Source: an uncultured Hyphomonadaceae bacterium
GTDB taxonomy: Bacteria; Pseudomonadota; Alphaproteobacteria; Caulobacterales; Hyphomonadaceae
NCBI GenBank assembly: GCA_938049795.1
Contig: CALLCD010000194.1
Coordinates: forward strand, 1-5,315
Reading direction: 5' to 3'
Length of the DNA: 5,315 nt
The notes under the pieces: model-generated
Seen by the model: the letters and a program-made list of their open reading frames with translations, nothing else
Told to the model about the DNA's origin: nothing
Databases searched by the model: none
Position numbers and translations under genes: made by a program
Shown here: in pieces, positions 1-5,315 of the stretch
Layout: the number at the start of each line of letters is the position of its first letter
How positions within the stretch are numbered: position 1 is the first letter of the stretch

Positions 1-53
1 AACCAGCCATGAGCTGGCGAAGCCACGTCTCATCGCGCCAGCGGGAGACAACC

Positions 54-83
54 AAAAAGAGGCTGGTCGCGAAACCAGCCTCT
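54..83 (-). terminator. Intrinsic (Rho-independent) terminator of katG
   Basis: Read on the minus strand, a perfect 10-bp stem (AGAGGCTGGT pairing with ACCAGCCTCT, plus-strand arms 74-83 and 58-67) encloses a 6-nt loop, TTCGCG. The stem runs directly into a T-tract at 58-54. It begins 42 nt past the katG stop codon, the expected place for the 3' end of the katG mRNA. On the plus strand the hairpin is not followed by a T-run, so it should terminate mainly minus-strand transcription. Confidence 0.9.
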
Positions 84-93
84 CCAATACTCT

Positions 94-115
94 ACCGAAC
101 TCTACTGCGTTCGGT
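94..115 (-). other. Stem-loop in the katG 3' UTR
   Basis: A 7-bp perfect inverted repeat (ACCGAAC at 94-100, GTTCGGT at 109-115) with an 8-nt loop lies between the katG stop codon and the terminator hairpin. No T-tract follows it, so it is not itself a typical terminator. It could protect the 3' end of the transcript or be incidental. Its role is inferred only from position. Confidence 0.5.
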
Positions 116-125
116 GTTTCAAGTT

Positions 126-2309
126 TTATGCCAGATCGAACCGGTCGAGGTTCATCACCTTGGTCCATGCGGCAATGAAGTCTGCCGTGAAGCGCTCCTT
201 TGAGTCCGCTTGCGCATAGATTTCAGAGATCGACCGCAGGATCGAATTGGACCCGAAGACGAGATCGGCGCGTGTGCCGGTGAACTTCACCTCGCCGCTG
301 GCGCGTGATTTGCCTTCAAAGCTTTCGCCCGACCCGTCCGTGGCCGACCAGGCAATGCCCATATCGAGCATGTTGACAAAGAAGTCATTGTTCAGTGTGC
401 CAACATTATCGGTCAGCACGCCATGCGAACTATTGGCCGCATTTGCGCCGAGCGAGCGAAGCCCGCCGACCAGCACGGTCATCTCCGGCGCCGTCAGCGT
501 CAACAGAGCCGCCTTGTCCACGAGCAGCGCTTCGGTGGCGCGTGGGTCATCGGTGTTCTTATAGTTGCGGAAGCCGTCAAATTTCGGTTCCAGAACGCCG
601 AAGCTGTCAATGTCGGTCTGCTCTTGGGTAGCATCGGTCCGGCCCGGGGCGAACGGAACGCTCGCGCCGCTGGCTTTTTCGATGGCCGCCGAGCCGCCCA
701 GCACGATCAGATCTGCAAGCGAGACTTGCGTGCCGCTGGCATTGAACTCGGACTGGATGCCTTCGAGCACGCTGATCACCGCACCAACACCGGACGAGGT
801 GTTGACCTCCCAGTCTTTTTGCGGGGCGAGCCGGATGCGGGCACCGTTCGCGCCGCCGCGCTTGTCCGAATTGCGGAAGGTCGAAGCGGACGCCCATGCC
901 GTGTTGACAAGTTGCGAGACGGACAGGCCAGAGCCAAGGATTTTAGCCTTGAGGTCGGCAATGTCGGCATCATTGATCATCGCGCCTTCATGTGCGGGCA
1001 CTGGGTCTTGCCAGATCAGCGTCTCGGCAGGCACTTCTTCACCCATATAGCGGGTGATTGGTCCCATATCGCGGTGGGTCAGCTTGTACCATGCACGGGC
1101 ATAAGCGTCGGCAAACTCGTCCGGATTGTCGAGGAAGTGTTGCGAGATTTTCGCATAGTCGGGGAACATTTTCAGCGCCATGTCCGCTGTGGTCATCATG
1201 AGCGGTTGCGTCTTGGACGGATCATGCGCCATCGGAGCTTCAGGAGCACCCTGACCAGCTTTCGGTGCCCACTGGACGTGACCGGCTGCACTGGTGACCT
1301 GCTCCCACTCATAGCCGAGCAGAACTTCGAAATATTCCATGTTCCAAGTGTCCGGCGTCGGCGTCCATGCGCCTTCAAAACCGGCTGTGGTCGTGTCGTC
1401 GCCCTTGCCGGAGCCGTGGCTGTTGATCCAGCCAAGACCCATATTCTCGAGCGGCGCGCCTTCGGGCTCAACGCCAACAAGGTCTTCAGATCCTGCGCCA
1501 TGACCCTTGCCGAATGTGTGACCACCCGCGACCAGCGCGACGGTTTCGTAGTCATCCATCGCCATGCGCGCAAATGTATCGCGGATATCATAGGCCGATT
1601 TGATCGGATCAGGATTGCCGTTCGGGCCTTCGGGATTGACATAGATCAGACCCATTTGCACCGCGCCGAGCGGGGTCGCAAGATCCCGTTCGCCGGTATA
1701 GCGCTTATCGTCGAGCCATTCGGTCTCAGGCCCCCAGTAAATGTCTTCTTCCGGCTCGAACACATCTTCGCGTCCGCCAGAGAACCCAAACGTCTTGAGC
1801 CCGCCGATTTCCATGCCGACATTGCCTGCAAGGATCATCAGGTCAGCCCATGAGATCTTGTTGCCGTATTTCTGTTTGATCGGCCAGAGCAGACGGCGCG
1901 CCTTGTCGAGATTACCATTGTCCGGCCAGCTATTGAGCGGAGCGAACCGTTGCGAGCCGGAGCCTGCGCCGCCGCGTCCATCATAGGTCCGGTAGGTGCC
2001 CGCCGAGTGCCAAGCCATGCGCACGAACAGGCCGACATAATTGCCATAGTCCGCTGGCCACCAGTCCTGACTGCTTGTCATCAGGTCTGCGAGGTCCTTT
2101 TTCAGGGCTTTGTAATCGAGGCTTTTGAACGCGGCGGCATAGTCGAATGTGTCGCCAAGCGGGCTGATCTGCGGGGCGTTCTGGTTCAGGACTTTCAGAT
2201 TAAGTTGTTCGGGCCACCAATGCTGATTGGCCATCGAGCCGGTTGCTGATGATTTGTTTGTGCCGTGCATCACCGGGCATTTTGCGATATCGCCGTCCAT
2301 TCCGTCCAT
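126..2309 (-). CDS. katG: Catalase-peroxidase KatG
   Basis: This cytoplasmic haem enzyme dismutates H2O2 to water and oxygen and also has peroxidase activity. The 727 residues match the usual family length (about 720-750), and there is no signal peptide. The N-terminal haem domain shows the distal triad R97-W100-H101 (in VRMAWHSAGTYR), D130 of the substrate channel (NSWPDN), and the proximal H264 (AGGHTFGKGHG) with W315. The Met-Tyr-Trp cofactor residues needed for catalase activity are present as W100, Y223 (LIYVNPEGPNG) and M249 (FARMAMDDYE). The GPxxRY arginine (R420), probably the mobile arginine switch, is also there. The C-terminal half is the usual degenerate copy: W472 aligns with the distal Trp, but Ala473 replaces the haem-site His. 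The ATG at 2309 is preferred because AGGAG lies 8 nt upstream; M4 is a less likely start. A terminator follows and an OxyR-like site precedes the gene. Ala309 occupies the position of M. tuberculosis Ser315. Confidence 0.98.
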   Translation of the reverse strand: MDGMDGDIAKCPVMHGTNKSSATGSMANQHWWPEQLNLKVLNQNAPQISPLGDTFDYAAAFKSLDYKALKKDLADLMTSSQDWWPADYGNYVGLFVRMAWHSAGTYRTYDGRGGAGSGSQRFAPLNSWPDNGNLDKARRLLWPIKQKYGNKISWADLMILAGNVGMEIGGLKTFGFSGGREDVFEPEEDIYWGPETEWLDDKRYTGERDLATPLGAVQMGLIYVNPEGPNGNPDPIKSAYDIRDTFARMAMDDYETVALVAGGHTFGKGHGAGSEDLVGVEPEGAPLENMGLGWINSHGSGKGDDTTTAGFEGAWTPTPDTWNMEYFEVLLGYEWEQVTSAAGHVQWAPKAGQGAPEAPMAHDPSKTQPLMMTTADMALKMFPDYAKISQHFLDNPDEFADAYARAWYKLTHRDMGPITRYMGEEVPAETLIWQDPVPAHEGAMINDADIADLKAKILGSGLSVSQLVNTAWASASTFRNSDKRGGANGARIRLAPQKDWEVNTSSGVGAVISVLEGIQSEFNASGTQVSLADLIVLGGSAAIEKASGASVPFAPGRTDATQEQTDIDSFGVLEPKFDGFRNYKNTDDPRATEALLVDKAALLTLTAPEMTVLVGGLRSLGANAANSSHGVLTDNVGTLNNDFFVNMLDMGIAWSATDGSGESFEGKSRASGEVKFTGTRADLVFGSNSILRSISEIYAQADSKERFTADFIAAWTKVMNLDRFDLA

Positions 2310-2317
2310 CTTTAAGT

Positions 2318-2322
2318 CTCCT
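2318..2322 (-). promoter_or_regulatory. Ribosome binding site of katG
   Basis: On the minus strand AGGAG stands 8 nt before the ATG at 2309, a near-ideal Shine-Dalgarno match and spacing. This decides the start in favour of the first Met rather than M4 nine bases further on. Confidence 0.85.
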
Positions 2323-2367
2323 GATTGGGGTTCGTGTGCGCAAACTTATGCTTGCGACTGTGGGCTG

Positions 2368-2396
2368 TATATCGGGATATTGCCTTGAGCGGCCAA
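2368..2396 (-). promoter_or_regulatory. Putative sigma70-type promoter of katG
   Basis: On the minus strand, TTGGCC (plus positions 2391-2396; 4/6 match to TTGACA) is separated by exactly 17 bp from GATATA (2368-2373; 3/6 match to TATAAT). This predicts a start near 2360 and a 5' UTR of about 50 nt. Both hexamers are weak, as expected for a promoter that needs an activator. The OxyR-like dyad lies just upstream of the -35 element. The promoter was assigned by eye, and an alternative -10 a few bases away (TATACA) is possible. Confidence 0.45.
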
Positions 2397-2417
2397 TAAA
2401 TAATCTAAAAATTTGAT

Positions 2418-2432
2418 ATAGGTGTAATCTAT
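2418..2432 (-). promoter_or_regulatory. OxyR-like operator upstream of katG
   Basis: The minus-strand sequence ATAGATTACACCTAT fits the OxyR half-operator ATAGntnnnanCTAT at every specified base. It lies 108 bp upstream of the katG start and about 21 bp upstream of the proposed -35 element. OxyR, a LysR-type peroxide sensor, is the established activator of katG in many proteobacteria. It normally binds two such dyads spaced by 7 bp. The promoter-proximal second dyad here is poor (TTAGATTATTTATTG, plus positions 2394-2408, after a 9-bp gap) and overlaps the -35. The oxyR gene is not in the window. The match is seen directly; binding by OxyR is inferred. Confidence 0.6.
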
Positions 2433-2446
2433 AATAACAAATTGTA

Positions 2447-2463
2447 ATAGAAATTTTTGCTAT
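2447..2463 (-). promoter_or_regulatory. Second ATAG...CTAT dyad, possible upstream regulator site
   Basis: On the minus strand ATAG-N9-CTAT (ATAGCAAAAATTTCTAT) lies 14 bp upstream of the better dyad, with a centre-to-centre distance of 30 bp, close to three helical turns. The 9-bp internal spacing departs from the OxyR N7 rule, and the surroundings are so AT-rich that chance is a real alternative. It ends 4 bp from the stop codon of the upstream flavoprotein gene. Confidence 0.25.
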
Positions 2464-2467
2464 GATT

Positions 2468-3664
2468 CTAAGACGCTGTGATGGCTTCGGCGGCGGCAAA
2501 GGCGCTGGCCCAGGCCCATTGGAAATTATATCCGCCAAGCCAGCCGGTCACATCGACACATTCGCCAATGAAATAGAGCCCGCTCTGATGGGCGCTTTCA
2601 AGCGTGCGCGAGGAGAGGCCGGTTGTGGCGACCCCGCCTGCGGTGACTTCGGCGGTGCGCCAGCCTTCCGTGCCGGTCGGGGTGATCGACCATTTGCTTA
2701 GGGCTGTGGCAATGTCCCCAAGCGCTGCGTTTGACAGATCGGCCATGCGCGTCTCGGCGGGGAGGGCAAGCTGGGCGCACATCATCTCGGCGAGGCGGCG
2801 CGGTAGATGGCTCGCAAGGACTACCGAGAGCGTGCGTTTGCCGCCTTCCTGACGGGCCGCTTTGAGCCACGCAAGCGCATCACCCTCGGGATAAAGATCA
2901 AGCATCAGCGCGCTGCCTTCGCTCCAATAAGAAGACGCTTGCAAAATGGCCGGCCCCGAAAGCCCGCGATGGGTGAACAGAATGGCTTCACGAAACGCAG
3001 CTCTCCCCGCACGGGCGGTTGCCTCGGTCGCGACCCCGGAAAGTGCCGCAAACTCGTCTTTCAGCGCGCCCGAAAAGGTCAGCGGCACAAGGGCAGGGCG
3101 CGGGGTGACAATATCGTGGCCGAACTGGCGGGCAATGTCATAGGCGAGCCCGCTTGCGCCCATTTTCGGGATCGACAATCCGCCTGTGGCGACCACAAGC
3201 TGTTGGCACAAAAGCGGTCCGGCTGATGTGGTCACGGTGAACCCGTCCGGCGTTGCGTCAATGTCCTTGATGTCGGTGCCAAGCTTCAACACGCCGCCCG
3301 GGTCAGCCAGCCGATCAAGCAACAGCGTAATGATCGCGCCCGATTTGCCATCGCAGAAAAGCTGGCCGAGCGTCTTCTCATGCCAACTGATCGAGGCAGA
3401 CCGGAGCAAGTCGCAAAAGTCCGCCGGCGTGTAGCGGGCGAGCGCCGACTTTGCGAAATGCGGATTGTCCGAAAGGAAGTTGCCCGGCGCGGTGTGAATG
3501 TTTGTAAAATTACACCGCCCGCCCCCCGAGATCCGCACCTTCTCGGCGGGCTTGGCCGCATGATCAATCACGCAGACCGAGCGACCCTCGCGCGCAATCT
3601 CTCCACCACAAAACAGACCGGCCGCACCCGCCCCGAGAATAATCACGTCAAATGTGTCGGCCAT
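2468..3664 (-). CDS. HI0933/YhiN-family FAD-dependent oxidoreductase (BaiN-like flavoprotein)
   Basis: This is a complete 398-residue cytoplasmic flavoprotein of the HI0933 (TIGR00275) family, which includes E. coli YhiN and clostridial BaiN. Members are often annotated as NAD(P)/FAD-dependent or aminoacetone oxidase-like enzymes, and the substrate here cannot be told from sequence. The N-terminal Rossmann motif is GAGAAG at 11-16, with D34 at the end of the second strand as likely ribose ligand. The family signature KVRISGGGRCNFTN follows at 42-55. Next come the ATGG segment (159-162), the GxxGLAYDIARQFGH stretch (169-183), THRGLSGPAIL (231-241) and the C-terminal FAD-closing block FIGECVDVTGWLGGYNFQWA (365-384). 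The length is typical and nothing is missing. The ATG at 3664 has a modest Shine-Dalgarno, GGGAA 9 nt upstream. The stop lies 158 bp before katG on the same strand with no hairpin terminator visible, so some read-through into katG is possible. Family assignment is firm; function is open. Confidence 0.93.
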   Translation of the reverse strand: MADTFDVIILGAGAAGLFCGGEIAREGRSVCVIDHAAKPAEKVRISGGGRCNFTNIHTAPGNFLSDNPHFAKSALARYTPADFCDLLRSASISWHEKTLGQLFCDGKSGAIITLLLDRLADPGGVLKLGTDIKDIDATPDGFTVTTSAGPLLCQQLVVATGGLSIPKMGASGLAYDIARQFGHDIVTPRPALVPLTFSGALKDEFAALSGVATEATARAGRAAFREAILFTHRGLSGPAILQASSYWSEGSALMLDLYPEGDALAWLKAARQEGGKRTLSVVLASHLPRRLAEMMCAQLALPAETRMADLSNAALGDIATALSKWSITPTGTEGWRTAEVTAGGVATTGLSSRTLESAHQSGLYFIGECVDVTGWLGGYNFQWAWASAFAAAEAITAS

Positions 3665-3758
3665 GCCTTAAAATTCCCAAGAAAGTCACACGCTTGCCCT
3701 GTTCGGATCATGCGTTTGTAGGTTATTGTTAGCACACAAAAAATCGAGAGGGATCACC
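3665..3758. promoter_or_regulatory. Divergent intergenic region with putative promoters
   Basis: This 94-bp spacer separates the minus-strand flavoprotein gene from the plus-strand macroglobulin gene, so promoters for both should lie in or near it. On the plus strand TATTGT at 3724-3729 (4/6 match to TATAAT) is the best -10 candidate, but no good -35 is correctly spaced. I found no convincing promoter on the minus strand and no clear operator dyad. The region is inferred to be regulatory from the divergent gene arrangement only. Confidence 0.35.
3746..3753 (+). promoter_or_regulatory. Ribosome binding site of the alpha-2-macroglobulin gene
   Basis: GAGAGGGA precedes the ATG at 3759; its GAGG core lies 7 nt from the start codon. 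Together with the lipoprotein signal peptide that begins at this ATG, it fixes the start. Confidence 0.75.
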
Positions 3759-5315
3759 ATGACGCGCCTGAGCACCTGGTTTCGAATTGTCTTTGTTGCA
3801 ACCCTGCTGGCCTTATCGGCATGCGGCGGCGACGACAAGCCCGCAGGCTCCGAAGACACCTCCGTTTATCGCGACGGAGAAATTGTCCCGCGCAACCGCG
3901 CCGACCAACGCGCCGCTGAACGCCGCGAACGCCAAAGACAAGACGCGATTGCCGATGCGGAGTCTGAATTTGCCTATTTCCGCTACAAGATTGATGTCTC
4001 CGGAGATGCGCCGCTCGCCTGTTTCGTCTTCTCGGCAGCCTTGTCGCCTGAACAGGATTATGCCGACTATATCGAGTTCCGCCCTGCCTTCCGCCCCGCG
4101 CTGAGCGTTGAGGGCCGCGAGCTTTGTGTCGGCGGACTTGGCTTTGGCGAGGAGCGCACCGCCATCCTGAAATCCGGCCTGCAATCTGCCGATGGCCGCG
4201 CTTTGCAGACGACCGAAGAAGTCCCGATCAGTTTTGACGACCGGCCTTCTTATGTGGGCTTTGAAGGTGCGGGCGTTATCCTGCCAAGGCTCGACGCGGA
4301 CGGGTTGGCGGTCGAAACCGTCAATGTCGATCAGGTCAAGATCAGCGTCATGCGTGTGAATGATCGCGCGCTGGCGTTCGAATGGATCACCGCAGGCCGG
4401 ACCAATGCTCAGGGCGAATACAGCTATGGCCGCTTGGCCAACAACAATGTCGCCACCGAATTATGGTCTGGCAGTATGCAGATTAGCCGCGTCCAGAATG
4501 CGCCGGTGATCACCGTGTTCCCGCTGGCCGATGTTGTGGGCGAGCTAGAACCAGGGGCCTATATCGTCCGGCTCGAAGATGGCCGCGACCTGCCCAATGG
4601 TTCAGGCCCGCCCGCCGCCGCCGAGCGCTGGATTGTGATGACCGATCTCGCCCTGTCAGCCTATGCCAGCGAAGCAGGGCTCGATGTCACCCTGCGCAGC
4701 TTGCAGACCGGACAGCCCGTCAGCGGCACGCCGGTCGAGCTGATCGGCTACAATAATGATGTGCTCGCTGAAGCCCAGACCAATGCCGAGGGACGGATCG
4801 CTTTTGACGGCGCGCTTCTTGCGGGTAATGGATCGGCGCGGCCAAGATTGCTTCTCGCTCAGGGTGCGGACGGAGACACCGCCGTGCTAGACCTCACACG
4901 CGCGCCGGTGGATCTTGCCAGCGAAGAAGTGGGCGGACGCTCGGTCAGCGGCGATGTGGATGGTTTTGTCTACACCGAGCGCGGGATTTACCGCCCGGGC
5001 GAGACGGTCCACCTGACCGGCCTCATCCGCGATCAGACCGGACGGGCTGTGACCGACCGCTCCGGCACATTCGTTGTGCGCCGTCCGAACGGATTGGAAG
5101 CCCAGCGCGTGCGCTTTGACGATGTCGAAGGCGGCGCGGTAGCGCTCGACTATGCTCTGCCGCGCGGGGCCGCTCGTGGCAATTGGACGGCGACAATCGA
5201 AATTGACGGGATCGGGCGTGTGGCCTATCGCGCGTTCTCGGTTGAAGATTTTGTCCCCCAGCGGATTGCCGTCGCGCTTGATGGCGATGAAGACACGCCG
5301 ATCAAGGCGGGCGAG
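3759..5315 (+). CDS. Alpha-2-macroglobulin family lipoprotein, N-terminal part (runs off the right edge)
   Basis: The frame is open from the ATG to the last base, giving 519 residues of a protein whose relatives, such as E. coli ECAM/YfhM, have about 1,650. Bacterial alpha-2-macroglobulins are envelope protease inhibitors that trap proteases after bait-region cleavage and are thought to protect the periplasm. A lipoprotein signal peptide is clear: positive start (MTR, R9), hydrophobic core at 10-19 and lipobox LSAC with C22 as the lipidated cysteine. Gly, not Asp, follows C22. An Arg/Glu-rich, probably helical linker covers about 45-70. The N-terminal macroglobulin-like region follows, with GVILPR at 172-177 and cysteines C88 and C123. 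The MG2 hallmark YTERGIYRPGE is at 405-415, and SVEDFVPQRI at 494-503 marks the passage to the next domain. The bait region and any CxEQ thioester would lie beyond the window. The gene diverges from the flavoprotein gene. Orthologues often neighbour pbpC, which cannot be seen here. Confidence 0.95.
   Translation, partial: MTRLSTWFRIVFVATLLALSACGGDDKPAGSEDTSVYRDGEIVPRNRADQRAAERRERQRQDAIADAESEFAYFRYKIDVSGDAPLACFVFSAALSPEQDYADYIEFRPAFRPALSVEGRELCVGGLGFGEERTAILKSGLQSADGRALQTTEEVPISFDDRPSYVGFEGAGVILPRLDADGLAVETVNVDQVKISVMRVNDRALAFEWITAGRTNAQGEYSYGRLANNNVATELWSGSMQISRVQNAPVITVFPLADVVGELEPGAYIVRLEDGRDLPNGSGPPAAAERWIVMTDLALSAYASEAGLDVTLRSLQTGQPVSGTPVELIGYNNDVLAEAQTNAEGRIAFDGALLAGNGSARPRLLLAQGADGDTAVLDLTRAPVDLASEEVGGRSVSGDVDGFVYTERGIYRPGETVHLTGLIRDQTGRAVTDRSGTFVVRRPNGLEAQRVRFDDVEGGAVALDYALPRGAARGNWTATIEIDGIGRVAYRAFSVEDFVPQRIAVALDGDEDTPIKAGE

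Noticed and set aside
1..53. Possible gene start or end at the left edge, including a minus-strand ATG near 32
   Set aside because: Too little sequence: no ribosome binding site precedes that ATG and only about ten codons fit. A CCAGC/GCTGG 5-bp inverted repeat at 3-17 is too short to call.
423..1853. A 476-codon open frame on the plus strand, antisense to katG
   Set aside because: It lies wholly inside the unmistakable katG gene. Long antisense frames are common opposite GC-rich genes with biased third positions. Its translation shows no recognisable domain and is rich in Arg and His, as expected of a shadow frame.
1418..2309. Possible frameshift or loss of function in katG
   Set aside because: The reading frame is continuous and all the catalytic and cofactor residues checked (R97, W100, H101, Y223, M249, H264, W315) are present. 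The missing haem-site His in the C-terminal half is normal for the family.
2397..2467. AT-rich tract as a sign of a mobile element or transfer junction
   Set aside because: No terminal repeats, target duplications or transposase remnants flank it, and it sits where a regulated promoter region is expected.
2200..2538. A 112-codon minus-strand open frame spanning the katG promoter region
   Set aside because: It crosses the AT-rich regulatory spacer, overlaps both real genes out of frame and has no family resemblance or good ribosome binding site.
3787..4184. Short open frames on both strands (3787-4104 plus, 3813-4184 minus)
   Set aside because: Both overlap the macroglobulin gene, whose frame is supported by a lipobox, a ribosome binding site and MG2 motifs. 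These are shadows of it.

Overview
The window is ordinary GC-rich bacterial chromosome, most likely from an alphaproteobacterium. The protein sequences suggest this, and so do the strong G/C preference at third codon positions and the two intergenic regions that are poorer in G+C. I cannot name a genus from the sequence alone. It holds three protein genes with short spacers. I see no RNA genes, mobile elements, CRISPR arrays or integration scars.

Layout, left to right. Positions 1-53 hold nothing I can assign. Positions 54-125 are the 3' untranslated region of katG: a 7-bp stem-loop, then a strong intrinsic terminator, both read on the minus strand. katG (126-2309, minus) encodes a full-length bifunctional catalase-peroxidase with its active-site residues intact. 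The 158-bp spacer 2310-2467 is partly very AT-rich. It carries a good ribosome binding site, a plausible sigma70-type promoter and a perfect ATAG-N7-CTAT dyad of the OxyR type, so katG is probably peroxide-inducible from its own promoter. Next is a complete gene for a HI0933/YhiN-family FAD-binding oxidoreductase (2468-3664, minus). A 94-bp divergent spacer (3665-3758) separates it from a plus-strand gene starting at 3759 that runs off the right edge. That gene encodes the N-terminal 519 residues of a bacterial alpha-2-macroglobulin lipoprotein, an envelope protease trap.

How the genes relate. KatG removes H2O2 in the cytoplasm. The flavoprotein is a cytoplasmic redox enzyme of unclear substrate. 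The macroglobulin acts in the periplasm. katG and the flavoprotein gene share a strand, but the dedicated katG promoter argues against a simple operon. The macroglobulin gene is transcribed divergently and probably begins another unit, which in many proteobacteria also contains pbpC (outside this window). I found no undescribed system here. The points most worth checking are the katG operator architecture and a natural alanine in KatG at the position equivalent to M. tuberculosis Ser315.
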